The notes under the pieces: model-generated
Told to the model about the DNA's origin: nothing
What the model saw: the letters and a program-made list of their open reading frames with translations, nothing else
Databases searched by the model: none
Made by a program: the position numbers and the translations under genes
Origin: Akebia trifoliata
Taxonomy: Eukaryota; Streptophyta; Magnoliopsida; Ranunculales; Lardizabalaceae
Length of the DNA stretch: 64,000 nt
Assembly (NCBI GenBank): GCA_017979445.1
Contig: CM030715.1
Location: forward strand, 36,205,756-36,269,755
Reading direction: 5' to 3'
In this document: positions 48,638-59,400 of the stretch, in pieces
Position numbering within the stretch: the first letter of the stretch is position 1
Layout: every line of letters begins with the position of its first letter

Positions 48638-49757
48638 TAGCTCAGCTTAGAGTTTTCATAAGGCATAGGGGGTAGGGGTTGGGGGATCTTAGTTGGCCTT
48701 GTATCACCTTAATGAATTGGTTGGTAGGTTTTTCAAAGGAAAAAAAGAAAGGTTTCATATCTAGGGTTTCATTTCATGACTTGAAAATGGAAGGAAAAAA
48801 AAGAAGAAAGGTTGGTTTTGACATGACAGAACAGCATGGTTGATTATGAATAGTTGAAAGCAGTACGTTATGGAACTCTCAAACTCTTTTTTGGGTAATA
48901 ATTGTGCTTTGTACTGTAACATTCTTATGCTTTTGTGGGGAATAATTGTTTCAACATGATTCCCTTTGTCCTTATATTCTACTCTGTAATTTTAAATTTC
49001 AACAGGTGCTGCTTATCCAACGATGCATCTCTGGCCCAGCCTTAAGTCCTAACTAGTGTTAGTAATGCAATGTAGCTCACTAACTTAAAACCTCAATTCA
49101 AAATTTTAATTATTTTTTGCCGAATCTGAGTTTTTCCAAGCAATCTAGAAGTCTATGTTGTTGGATTTGCTAATTTGATTGTCCATGTGTCTAGGTAACA
49201 AACTTGATAAACTAAAGGAGTTTTTGTTATAAAATTGCAACAGGTCTGCCCAGTAAATTTCTCAGATAGCTCTTTACTTGTACCAATCCTAAGATTCGGT
49301 GCACCTAAAATTTGAAATTCCCTTTGCACCCACTTGTTATTTTTCCTCCCCCTTTTCATTATTGTTCTTCTTCTCCTCTGGCCTTCGCCTCTCTTTCTAA
49401 TTTTTCTTTGCATTCAACGAGGATTTCATGATAAAAGAATCAACATCTTAAAACTTGTAAAGTATTTTGAAATGACTGAAAACCTAAACTCGTGTAAAGT
49501 ATTTTGAAATGACTGAAAACCCTAACTCCTACCCCATAGTAGTTGTTAGTAAATCTTGACAATTAAAAAAAAAATCAAATAAAACTTCATTCGAACTATT
49601 TTCTATTGAATTAATTAAAAAAATGGATAAATTCTACAATGTCACACTTGAGTCGGTTCCAATTGAATATTTTCAACTAGATTTAATTGACATTTTAAGC
49701 GGAAGCAGACTGTGGAGGGTGGTTTTTGTTAAGAGTTGTGATTTTTTGATCCCCCTC
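48638..49757. other. VPS26 3' flank and intergenic
   Basis: No gene recognised. A 27-base block (GTAAAGTATTTTGAAATGAC then TGAAAAC) occurs twice, near 49457 and 49494. Confidence 0.5.
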
Positions 49758-49762
49758 TAACA

Positions 49763-49898
49763 CATGCCCCATATGCCCCTTGACATGGCATGGGCTAAAA
49801 CCATAGATTTTGCCCTCAAGATACACAAATATACATCTTCATAAATATGTGTATTTGTTTATCTCGAGGAAAAGAATCTATGATTCTAGCACATGCCA
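49763..49898. mobile_element. palindromic MITE, CATAGATT family
   Basis: Left: GACATGGCATG, ACCATAGATTTTGCCCTCAA, GATACACAAATA. Right, mirrored: GTGTATTTG, TCTCGAGGAAAAGAATCTAT, GATT, GCACATGCCACG. Close in plan to the elements at 58988 and 59243. Confidence 0.6.
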
Positions 49899-49910
49899 CG
49901 TTAGGGGCGT

Positions 49911-49923
49911 AGGGGGGGGGGGG
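49911..49923. repeat. poly-G run
   Basis: Thirteen bases, nearly all G, directly next to the preceding MITE. Confidence 0.7.
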
Positions 49924-49977
49924 TGTTAGAAATCATTATTCTTTTTGTTAAGGTCAATTTCATCATGAGTCGTGTTG

Positions 49978-50133
49978 GAGTGACCTCAAGCTGGAACATC
50001 ATATTACACTTCTTGACGTGAAAGTGGATAGGAAAGATAGATGTTTTTCTCTCGTATCTTAGTGAAAAGTATCTATGGTTCCCATACACTTTCACATCAA
50101 GAAGTGCGATATGAGACTCTGACCCTGAGGTCA
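49978..50133. mobile_element. palindromic MITE, GACCTTGAG family, copy 2
   Basis: The left arm (TGACCTCAAGC, ATCATATTACACTTCTTGAC, GTGAAAGTG) is mirrored by the right arm (complement: GACCTCAGGGTCAGAG, CTCATATCGCACTTCTTGAT, GTGAAAGTG). It is about 330 bases upstream of MYG1. Confidence 0.65.
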
Positions 50134-50174
50134 ATTTAGCATTATTCTTTCATTATTTCACAATTTGTTTAGAG

Positions 50175-50272
50175 AACTTCTATTAACATACCAACATTTA
50201 CTAATACACACCAATCTTCAAAAGGATTGGTATGTTGTTTGTAAAAGCTGGTGTGCCAATAGAATCATTTGA
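50175..50272. mobile_element. small palindrome upstream of MYG1
   Basis: TTCTATTAACATACCAACAT at the left and, complemented, TTCTATTGGCACACCAGCTT at the right; inner GGATTGGTATGTTG. Probably a small MITE. Confidence 0.45.
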
Positions 50273-50465
50273 TTCTTTAGGGTGGTGCAGTGAAAAAAAC
50301 GGTGGGTGCAAATCGAATGCCCCATGCTGATGACGCCGCCCATTAGGGTTTAATCCATTCACGTGATCTCTACCGTCAACTAGAGAGGGAATACGATACG
50401 CTATAATGAATAATGATAGAGAAGACGAGGAGTTGTTTCTTGCTGTATTTAAGCATAACTGAGTA

Positions 50466-53400
50466 ATGTTCGCTGTTAGAGGCTTGAATCAGAACCTCTT
50501 CTTCCGTAGAAGCATCGTCCATCTTCCTCTCATGGCGACCTCTCCCAGTAATTCTAGGTTTTCACCTTTCTCGACGGGTTCCCCTGTTAGTACACCTCCC
50601 AAGCGAGTTGGCACTCACAATGGTAGCTTTCACTGCGACGAAGCTCTCGGTTGCTTCATGATCCGTCTCACTGATAAGTTCTCTGGCGCTGAAATTGTTC
50701 GCACCAGAGATCTTCAGGTCTCGATTATGAGCTTTTCCACCCCCAAAGAAAATAAAATGATTTTTTATTCTTTTTTCGATGTAAAGTTGTTGGTTTGGCT
50801 GAGAATTGGATTGTTACGGTGCTATATGTAGGTTTTGGAGACACTTGATGCGGTACTCGATGTTGGAGGCGTGTATGATCCAAGCCGTGATCGTTATGAT
50901 CATCACCAGAAGGGGTTTAATGAGGCTTTCGGTCATGGCTTCAAAACCAAACTCAGTAGTGCTGGGCTTGTCTACAAGGTATTCTAACATTTCAACATTT
51001 ATGTGTGTTTTAAGGGGTTAAAAGTTGGGCCCCATTATTCAGAGTTTCCATTAGAGCAGATTTTTCTCTTCTCTCTGTAACTATCAAGAAAGGCTTGGAC
51101 TTGTTTCAGTGTTCTTTGAAGTTCTTTGACCAACACAATACTACAAGTTGAACACTACATTGAACATGATCGGGTTTCAGATTTGGTTTTCTTAAACACT
51201 ATGTTGGGATTGAGAGAAGTGGAGGGAAGAGAAACTCAGTTTCTCTCCACCATCTTTGGACTGACAGGAGAGAAATTGGGATAGCTTTGGAATTTTAAAA
51301 TGTCTTAAAAAGCAGAGTTGGAATTATAAAATATTTTAAAAGGGTTTCTCTCCAAATCACTCCACTTTTGGAGTTTGAAGTTGTGATGAAAATTAATTGT
51401 TTTAAACGAATCAAGTTCTGCCAAAGAATAAAACATAACTAAAGACATAATCCAGTTGTCCATTAATTAAGATGTATGAGATTCAATTCACTCTATTTTA
51501 AAATCATCCTTTGTGTTACCTGAAAGTCCAATTTATGTTTTCTTGCTTTAGCATTATGGGTTGGAGATAATTGCAAAGGAGCTTCAGCTAGATCAAGGAC
51601 ACCCGGATGTTCATCGGTTATTTCTAGCTGTCTATAAAAGCTTTATGGAGGTATAGAGTTTATATGCCGCTAAATTTTGTAAAGTTTTGCCAGCTGTTTT
51701 ATGTACGGATTAAATCATTTCATACAATGTAGATAAATGTGTTAGCTTGACTCATGGTGTGTGATACTTTTTACTTGCAACAGGCGATTGATGCTATTGA
51801 CAATGGAATTAATCAATATGATACAGATCTGCCTCCAAGATATGTGAGCAACACAAACTTGTCTTCAAGAGTTGGAAGATTTAATTTGGACTGGATGGAT
51901 CCAGATCAGTCACCTGAGAGAGAAAATGAGGCCTTTCAACGTGCAATGATTCTCGCAGGAAATGAATTTTTAGAGGTTAATTTTTCTTCAAGAGCTTTGC
52001 ATATGATAGTGATGTTCTTCTATACTGAAATTGTTTTCCTAATTGCCTATTTCTCAATAGAAGACTTTTTTAACTTTAAACATCTCTGAAAATTGTAATA
52101 TTGAAGGTTGAAAGGCATCAAAGGGGATTATTACTAACAAAAGTTTTCTATTCTCAGAATGTCCGATTTCATGCAAAATCATGGTTACCGGCACGGTCAA
52201 TTGTTATGGAGTGCCTCAAAGCAAGAGGAGATGTTGATCCCAGTGGAGAAATCATGACATTGAATAAATTTTGCCCTGTAAGTAGGCATAATATATTTGC
52301 AATTTATATGTGTTGTTTGGTATAAATTTATGTCAATTTATATGTGTTGATACCAGTGGAGAAATCTTGACTTTGTCTGGGGGCAAGTGGCTGAAGTCAT
52401 TCATTTAGGAGTGGCTGAAAATGCACAAGTCATTTTCAAAATGGTGATGGATGAGTCTCCCACCCAAACAGTTTGTGCAATAAACAAATACATAGGTTTC
52501 TCCTTGTTTACCTGTTTCAAGAATCTCACCTTATGTGGTTGTCTAGAAATATGATCTTTCATCTTTCCTGTTAGTTCTTTTAGAGAGTTGAAGTTGTTTC
52601 TCAGGGCTCTTGAAATGTTGGGTCTTTAACCAGTGTAGCTGTATCTCTACAAAAAATTCCTTAACCCTTTTAATTTATTGGTCTTAACACCAAATAAGAG
52701 AGGGTACCTTTGACAAAGCATATAATCATTGATGAGTTTTGAGGACACTAAAGCATGTTCAGGCTTTCTTGGTTTGTTGCTCCAATTTATTGGACACTCC
52801 TCAACAGGGAATTGATCTGCTTACAATATTGAGTACATGACACTATATCTAAGTTTTTTCAGTTTCATTTTTCTGCAAGTTCAACACAGGTACAGTCTAA
52901 ACAGTTGCGCACCCTGTAAATGTTGTGTCATCAACATCATCATCATCATCAAAGCCTCATCCCTAATATTTGGGATTGGCTGGACTAATCCTGTTTTTCC
53001 ATTCAATTCTGCCTAAAGTTATGTCATTGAATATACATAATTGGTTTGCACTGAAATGCCCCTTCCTATTGTAAAATTTGTCCTTCAATATCTTATAATG
53101 ACTCATAAAAAGTACTTATATAGCTGATTTTTCTTAATGTTCAGAACATTCTTATAGAATTTGATTTGTTCTACAGTGGAAGCTCCATTTATTTGAACTT
53201 GAGGAGGAGATGAAGATCGATCCTTCCATCAAATATGTTCTTTATGAGGTAATCATATCTATTCTCCAGCATAATTTAGTATTGTTCATATGGACCAACT
53301 GGTATTTTCAGTAACTTCCACTAATTTTTAAATCATCAAAGATTCATTGTCTCCTTATGAAAAAAGTCCAAGTTCTTCTATATGCCACTTTGAGCAAATA

Positions 53401-53986
53401 AAAAAAAGTTGATGAATTTTTTTGGAAGATTTGCATTGGAGCCGGGGTTTTTTGGTTTCTTTTTTTTTTTTTTGTTTGGAGGGGTAAATAAACCCACAGC
53501 CAAATAAAGATCACTCCACCCCTAAAACCCTCGTTCTAGATCGTAAAATCCCTCTTCCAGCATCTTTCAACCCTTCTTCAAACCCAATAAAAGCTTTATC
53601 TAATCATCATTCATCAATTCGGCATCAGAGCTAGTTGTCTTGCATCACATGTCACTTTTTGGCAATGTGGTTGTGACAGCCTTATCCATATGCCTACATA
53701 TGAATTTCAAATTTTCTTTTATAAAAATAGCCTGTGTATTCAGTTTGGTGTCGATCTGTAGGATGATAGGAGCAAAGGTTGGAGAGTACAGGCAGTGGCA
53801 GTATCTCCTGATAAATTCGAAAGCCGGAAGCCTCTCCCAGCTCAGTGGAGAGGTTTGAGAGATGAAGAACTGTCCAAGGAGAGTGGGATTCCTGGTTGTG
53901 TGTTTGTTCATATGAGCGGATTCATTGGTGGAAATCATAGTTATGAGGGAGCTCTGGCTATGGCAAGGGGTGGCTTGAAGCATTGA
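50466..53986 (+). CDS. MYG1: MYG1-type DHH-family exonuclease (UPF0160)
   Basis: MYG1 proteins are 3'-5' RNA exonucleases of the DHH superfamily, known in animals from nucleolus and mitochondrion. Exons 50466-50717, 50832-50978, 51552-51650, 51784-51975, 52158-52277, 53177-53248, 53762-53986 give 368 residues, all GT-AG. An Arg-containing N terminus ([16 protein letters not shown]) could be a mitochondrial presequence, and an in-frame Met23 (MATSPSN) could start a shorter form without it. Metal-site motifs: [14 protein letters not shown] (His51, His56, Asp58) and RYDHHQKGF (Asp107-His108-His109). Later blocks are [63 protein letters not shown] and the ending [11 protein letters not shown]. 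Length is normal. It converges on RABA3, 856 bases away. Confidence 0.94.
52921..53015 (-). mobile_element. RTE-type LINE 3'-end fragment
   Basis: On the minus strand: CCCAAATATTAGGGATGAGG followed by CTTTGATGATGATGATG, the TGATGA-repeat tail typical of plant RTE elements. Only the last 95 bases or so are present. It lies in MYG1 intron 5. Confidence 0.6.
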
Positions 53987-54842
53987 TTACAGAATATGAT
54001 GGTATCATTGGCATTTTAACCAATAGCGTTCTTGTTTGTAAGTGGCAGTCAGAGTGCCCATGTTCTTTTCAGTTATTGGTTTAACTTGCATGCTATTGTA
54101 TGCAGTTTTACCGTGCTTTGGCAGAAATTTTATTTATCGGATTGGGTTTTTATCAATTTTGGTATGATTTACTACACTACACTACAGAAAGTATTTTATT
54201 ATGCTGATCTGTAGTAGACTTGAGATTTTTATTGATTAACCAATTTTCTTCACATTAAATTTGTTATACTTCATTGGTATTCCCAATTTTGTATTCTATC
54301 CTAGGCACTGTTTTTGACATTAATGTTGAACATTTGCATTATTTCTTTACTCGGTATAATTCATCATCTTTAAGCCTTATTCGAAAAATTAGGGTTTGAT
54401 CTAACTTTATACACCATTTATGATTGAGCATGCATGGTGTTTGTAGGTTGCCAATACTTCCAAGTTCAGTCACTATTGTTTGATTACTAACAATCTGGTT
54501 TTCTGTTCAAGCACCCCACGTGGCAGCCTAAGGTCCTAATGAGGTGGACAAACCTGAGTAAGGTACTTTTTTACTGTTTTCCATTCCACCATCTCTTTAT
54601 TTCTTAATATTACTGGGCTGGGGAAACTTTATAACTTATTTAGTGGATCTAGAATTAGATTGCTTGCTTTATGAGAAGTATACGTAAAGTAAATATAAGA
54701 ATATTACACTTCAAAACAGTTAAAAGAGGAACACAATTTACTATTATATGAAAACAGAACTCCTGCAATCATTCAGCATCGCCAGTCAAACCGAAAATTC
54801 ATAGTAAAATAAAAAAAGAAAAGAAATGGGACGAAGCGAATA
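53987..54842. other. convergent intergenic region
   Basis: Shared 3' flank of MYG1 (+) and the RABA3 gene (-). No other feature seen. Confidence 0.6.
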
Positions 54843-57090
54843 TCAACAAGAACAAGACGACGCTTTCTTCAACTCACTCATCTCCAAATCAGCCCCTGAA
54901 ATAACATCAATCTTTGATCCTTTGAGCATCAACACCACATCATCACCATCAGTTTTTCTTTGCTTGCACTCCAAGGCCTTCTTAGACACCACTCCGTGGA
55001 TCTCCTCTAACAGCTTAAAGAAGGCACTCTCCACGTTGTCACCTTTGAGTGCGGATGTCTCTGAGAAGAAGAGCCCTTTTTCTTGTGCAAACTCGACAGC
55101 ATCCTCAGTAGGAACTGCTCTGATGTCAGTGAGATCAGCCTTGTTTCCAATCAGCATGATCACAATGGAGTTGTCAGCGTGAGACCTTAATTCCTCCACC
55201 CACCTTGCTACATTATCAAAGCTCAGCCTCTTGGTGATGTCGTATACCAACATTGCTCCTAGTGCCCCCCTGTAGTACGCACTCGTAACTGCTCGATACC
55301 TGGGCCCATGAGGGAAAAAAAACACTGATCAAATGATCCTGATCGCTTATCACTCAAATTGATTTAATTGGTTTACTTCTTTTGGTTGGCCACCCAAACT
55401 TGGCTAAACCATGCGAATACATATGGCATCACTATTCCCCAGAATACCATCCCAGAATCTGCTCTATATCTCAAACTATAAATACAGTTTCATATATTAT
55501 GGAATTGGAAGGTGATTGATGCATTGGTAGGTAATTATTGGATAACAAAACCTTATTCCAAAAATTAAATTATTTTAAGGGAGATTTAGATCTATTAAAA
55601 TTCCTACAAGTATTGTGAAATTAGTCCCATTTTAAATGCAAGAGAAATAGCCAAAGTGTGAGCCTCACGAGGGCTTCTTTGGGATAAATACTAAAATTTT
55701 ATTTTGAATAAATTAAAAGGGCTGCTATTGGCACACAAACTTTTAATTATTTCAGCCCAATTTCTTATATTATTTATCACACCCCAATTTCTTAGCTTAT
55801 AATCTCAATATAATAACACTCGTTCAAACAAATTTCAATAGTTGTTGGTTTACAATTTTCGTTTGAAACCCTAAACTCCAAAAATAGAAATTGTGCACCA
55901 AAAAAAGAAGAGAGGGACCTTCTATATTTGCACCCCAACTTTTACTTATTATCAATCATTCATTTAGTTTCTTTAATTTTAATTGGGCTGTAATAAGTAA
56001 AACTAGCTGTGCCAATAGCAGCTCTCTAAATTAATACATGGGAAATTGTGTCAGTTGTTTTATGATGGTGCCTCGTCACCAACCACACCCAAACAGATTA
56101 TGTTAAAAGATGGGTTTAAATTATAATTTTAATAATATACTTAATGTTTTTCATCGAGATATTGTATCTCGATGAAAAGCATCTATGGTTGGTTCTTATA
56201 CACTCCGCATGTTACTTTAGCATTACCTTAACAACAAACAACAGACAAACAAATATTAATGCTGGAGTGACCTCAGTGGGGACACATGGGGTGGGGGAGG
56301 GGTTGCATCTTGACGTGATGGGGGCGTGCATTCCCGTAGATGCATTTTTTTTTTCAAGATACAGAGTAAAATGGATCTGTATCCCCTGCTGACGTCAATC
56401 TAGCATAAGAAAACCCATGCCTAAAATTTCTATTAAACACAAATATTCCTTTGTTTTTGAATCTCTCAAAACACCAGTGCTCGCTTATACGATGAACCCA
56501 CACATTTTTGGGATGGACCCCCACACAAATATAAGTTGGTAATTAGATTAGATTAGATTTGGGGGAAGGCAGGTGACACTTGAGATTTTACGTATGTATT
56601 CCGTACGTAACATCACAATATCTTTGGGAAATAATGCTGAATCATGCATGCATCATTATCACTTATGATGATCAGAATGTTTTTTAAGTATGTTGGTCTC
56701 TGTACACAGTGTAGTCTGTAGTAGTACATCCGATGATCTTATATAAAACATCATCAATGTCCATTTTATTTAATTAATGAAGGTTAAGGATTACCTTTCT
56801 TGGCCAGCAGTATCCCAGATCTGAGCTTTGATGAGTTTGTCGTTGATGATGATAGTTCTAGTTTGGAACTCTACCCCAATAGTTGACTTTGAGTCAAAGC
56901 AGAACTCGTTCTTTGTAAACCTCGATAGGATTTGTGTCTTACCCACCGCTGAATCCCCAATCACCACCACCTTGAATACGTAGTCTATTTTCTCTGCAGG
57001 AGGAGGATGACCCCCCACTACTCCTACTCTCACATTCTCTTCTCCTTCCTCCTCCAACCCACTCTTCTTCATGTCTTCTTCTTCTTGCAT
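54843..57090 (-). CDS. RABA3: Rab GTPase, RABA3 subfamily (Rab11-related)
   Basis: Small GTPase of the plant Rab-A (Rab11) group, acting in trans-Golgi/recycling-endosome traffic and secretion. Exons in transcript order: 56795-57090 and 54843-55299; 250 residues. P-loop GDSAVGKT (45-52), switch [14 protein letters not shown] (Thr70), WDTAGQER (Gln97), GNKADL and ETSALKG guanine-binding motifs. Assignment to RABA3 rests on [58 protein letters not shown] and the tail [20 protein letters not shown] ending CSC, a geranylgeranylation site. The long acidic N-terminal extension (about 36 residues) also fits that subfamily. I use the ATG at 57090, because the frame upstream of it has no other ATG. 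The intron (55300-56794) splits the WDTAGQER codon and holds a hAT-like MITE. Confidence 0.94.
55717..56026. mobile_element. hAT-like MITE with 8-bp duplication in the RABA3 intron
   Basis: The left end is AAGGGCTGCTATTGGCACA and the right end, complemented, GAGAGCTGCTATTGGCACAG, with further matching (TTATTACAGCCCAATT). Perfect 8-bp duplications TAAATTAA flank it (55709-55716 and 56027-56034). At 310 bp it has no coding capacity. Confidence 0.8.
56148..56178. repeat. perfect 14-bp hairpin in the RABA3 intron
   Basis: TTTTCATCGAGATA, loop TTG, TATCTCGATGAAAA. The AAAAGCATCTATGGTT that follows recurs in other palindromic elements here, so this is probably the core of another MITE. Confidence 0.8.
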
Positions 57091-57261
57091 CTTCTTTCTT
57101 TTTCTTTTTTTCAACCAAAATTAACTACAGGCCCCTAAATGAGCCAGTCTGGGTTGCTTCTTTGGTTTCCTTGCACTCCAGCTTTAAAATGATGTACTGA
57201 GACTGAGACAGAGAGAGACTGGACTTTATTAAGCAGTAAACACTGTCGGCGCTATAATTGT

Positions 57262-57263
<2 letters not shown>

Positions 57264-57292
<29 letters not shown>
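57264..57292. repeat. (CT)n microsatellite upstream of RABA3
   Basis: About 14 CT units (GA on the gene strand), 175-200 bases upstream of the RABA3 ATG, probably in its 5' leader or promoter. Confidence 0.85.
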
Positions 57293-57296
<4 letters not shown>

Positions 57297-58310
57297 TTAC
57301 TTGTACCATATAGATTATTGAGGGAAGAACAGTGCCCTTGATTTAAGCATGAAATTTTGGTACCCACAGTAGAACTACGAAAATGCCCCCTCTCCATGTT
57401 GAGAACATAAAGACTTTTTGAGTTGGTTGATATGTAGGAACATTTTAGTAACATTTGCTATTCGGTGGGGGTTGGATCGTAAGACCAAAACAAAAATCTC
57501 AAACACCAAAAGTTGCTTGATTGGATGGATGTCTTTGACCCAATCATCCCATTCTACTCTTTGAGAAATTTTTTCCTTACTAACCTAGTAAAATTTACTC
57601 ACTAAAGGTTCTTTTCCTCAAATGGACTATCACATCAGCTATCCCCTCTAAGTTTTTTTTTGAAAAACTCAGATTTAAAAAGAAAAAAAAAATACATTAA
57701 ATACACATGGGTAACAACCACTTGAAGTTATTTTTGATCAAAAAAAAATATTCTTTTGAGGGCAGTTTTGGTACAAAATTCAAATTACAAGATGTATTTA
57801 ATGCAATTTAACGTGTGCTCTTAAGATACAAATTAACAAAATCCAAAAAACCGAACAATTTATTTTGAGCTTATTCAAGATTTTAAAAATAATTGGTTAT
57901 TGTATTCTATACGTAACACCCAAACTTAAAATTGAAATTTAGCAAGTAAAAATAATTTTACTTTGAAATTTTTTTTCTCTTGAAAATCGGATCATGTTTT
58001 TGGATGCTACGAGGTGAGTTCAAGGACCCTTAATAAGGGGTGGAATCCTTACTGACCTAGCAAGGTTAGTCTTGACTCTTTTACATTTTATTTTTATTTT
58101 TTTCTTTTTAAGATTTTCCGCATCACCTCAAATGTATTAAAGTTTCTTAGGGATCGATAGGGTTAGTTGTCTTTAGAATCCCTTTTTCTTTTGGACCATT
58201 TCATGTTCCACTCATCATGATATTTTGACCCTAACAAAAATGAAGAGTCTAGGTCCTGTGTGCCTGGGAGTGTCATAGTTCCGTTACTCTCATCCTTTTT
58301 TGCACCGTCA
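57293..58310. other. intergenic, no gene recognised
   Basis: AT-rich, several poly-A/poly-T runs, no motif identified. Confidence 0.5.
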
Positions 58311-58324
58311 TGCAAGCTTTTCTC

Positions 58325-58453
58325 AAGTTCGAATCCCACTACCCATAAAAAAAAATCTTGGTGGCCATGCACTAGTCTGGTGTAGGGACTAGTTTAGTGC
58401 GCGTAAGCTGGCTCGGATACCCTTCGTTATCAGAATCAAAAAAAAAAAAAAAA
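58325..58453 (+). mobile_element. 5'-truncated tRNA-derived SINE
   Basis: It starts inside a polymerase III B box (AGTTCGAATCCCACT), continues with GGTGGCCATGCACTAG and GCGCGTAAGCTGGCTCGGAT, as in plant SINEs, and ends in a poly(A) run (58438-58453). Near-identical 14-bp duplications flank it: TGCAAGCTTTTCTC (58311-58324) and TGCAAACTTTTCTC (58454-58467). That supports insertion by LINE machinery. Confidence 0.75.
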
Positions 58454-58467
58454 TGCAAACTTTTCTC

Positions 58468-58987
58468 GACCCTCTATCCTGTTATATTTACCTACCAACT
58501 AAACACAAAATATCAACATGATTGACAAGTTTTATCTGTTGGATTTTAGATAAATATCAATCAAATCATTCATGTTTTCTTATTTTTGCAAATCTCGAAG
58601 ACTTATTTTATAAATCTCGAGATCTTTTTGACAGTGGATGAGATTTAGTGAGATCTTTTTTCATCATTATATTAATAAGACTAGTCAGAATCATTAAGGA
58701 TAGCTTAGCATTACAATTAGATAAGTAAAAAAACCTTATGGTCAAATAGAATCATTAGAGAGGAGACTACATTTACCATAATGAATCATGACTTTACTAT
58801 GAACTACAGAAATATCATCCGAGGTAAGGTGATTTAAAATGATTGCTACATTTCAGCATCATTATGCTACAAATCCTGAAAAAAGAGAAAAAAAAAAAAA
58901 AAATACCCACACAAAATTGGTCAAGAGTAGGAGGCCATCATCCAATCAGGTTTAAGTGGAGTAAGGTAGAACCACACCCAAAATACT
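58468..58987. other. AT-rich intergenic, nothing recognised
   Basis: No coding or repeat feature identified. Confidence 0.5.
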
Positions 58988-59122
58988 CTCCTGACATGGC
59001 ATGTATTAGAATCATAGATTTTTTACCTCGGGATATACATAAGCACATCTCCATAAATATTTACAGTTGTGTATCCCAAGGCAAAAAGATATATGATTCT
59101 TGCACATGCCATATTAGGAGAG
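58988..59122. mobile_element. palindromic MITE, CATAGATT family
   Basis: The left arm (CTCCTGACATGGCATGT, AGAATCATAGATTTTTTACC, GGGATATACATAAG) is mirrored by the right arm (complement: CTCCTAATATGGCATGTG, AGAATCATATATCTTTTTGC, GGGATACACAACTG). This is the best-preserved copy of the family here. Confidence 0.7.
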
Positions 59123-59242
59123 TATTTTTATTATGTCACGTGAGGGAGTAAAAAAATCACTACTCCATTTAAAAATGAATCTTAGATTGAAAATTACTTG
59201 GAGGTTTCCCCAACTAAAGCAATGATAATTGACACCCCCCTC

Positions 59243-59400
59243 GTGGCATACTCATGATACTCCGATGTGCCACAACCATAGATTTTCTTTTATCAAAATA
59301 CACAACTGCAAGGATTTATGGGGATGTGCAATTGTGTATCCCAAGCATAAAGTCTATGGTTCAGTGCATGCCACGTCAGGAGAGCATGCCACGTGAGAGA
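59243..59400. mobile_element. palindromic MITE, CATAGATT family
   Basis: Left: GTGCCACAACCATAGATTTT, ATACACAACTG. Right: CAATTGTGTATCCC, AAAGTCTATGGTTCAG, GCATGCCACG. It lies 120 bases from the previous copy in the same plan. Confidence 0.65.

Noticed and set aside
54826..55182. Plus-strand 118-codon frame over the Rab exon
   Set aside because: It is antisense to clear Rab coding sequence.
57091..57114. Upstream start (TTG) for the Rab gene
   Set aside because: A Lys/Arg run preceded by a non-ATG codon; the first ATG in frame is at 57090.
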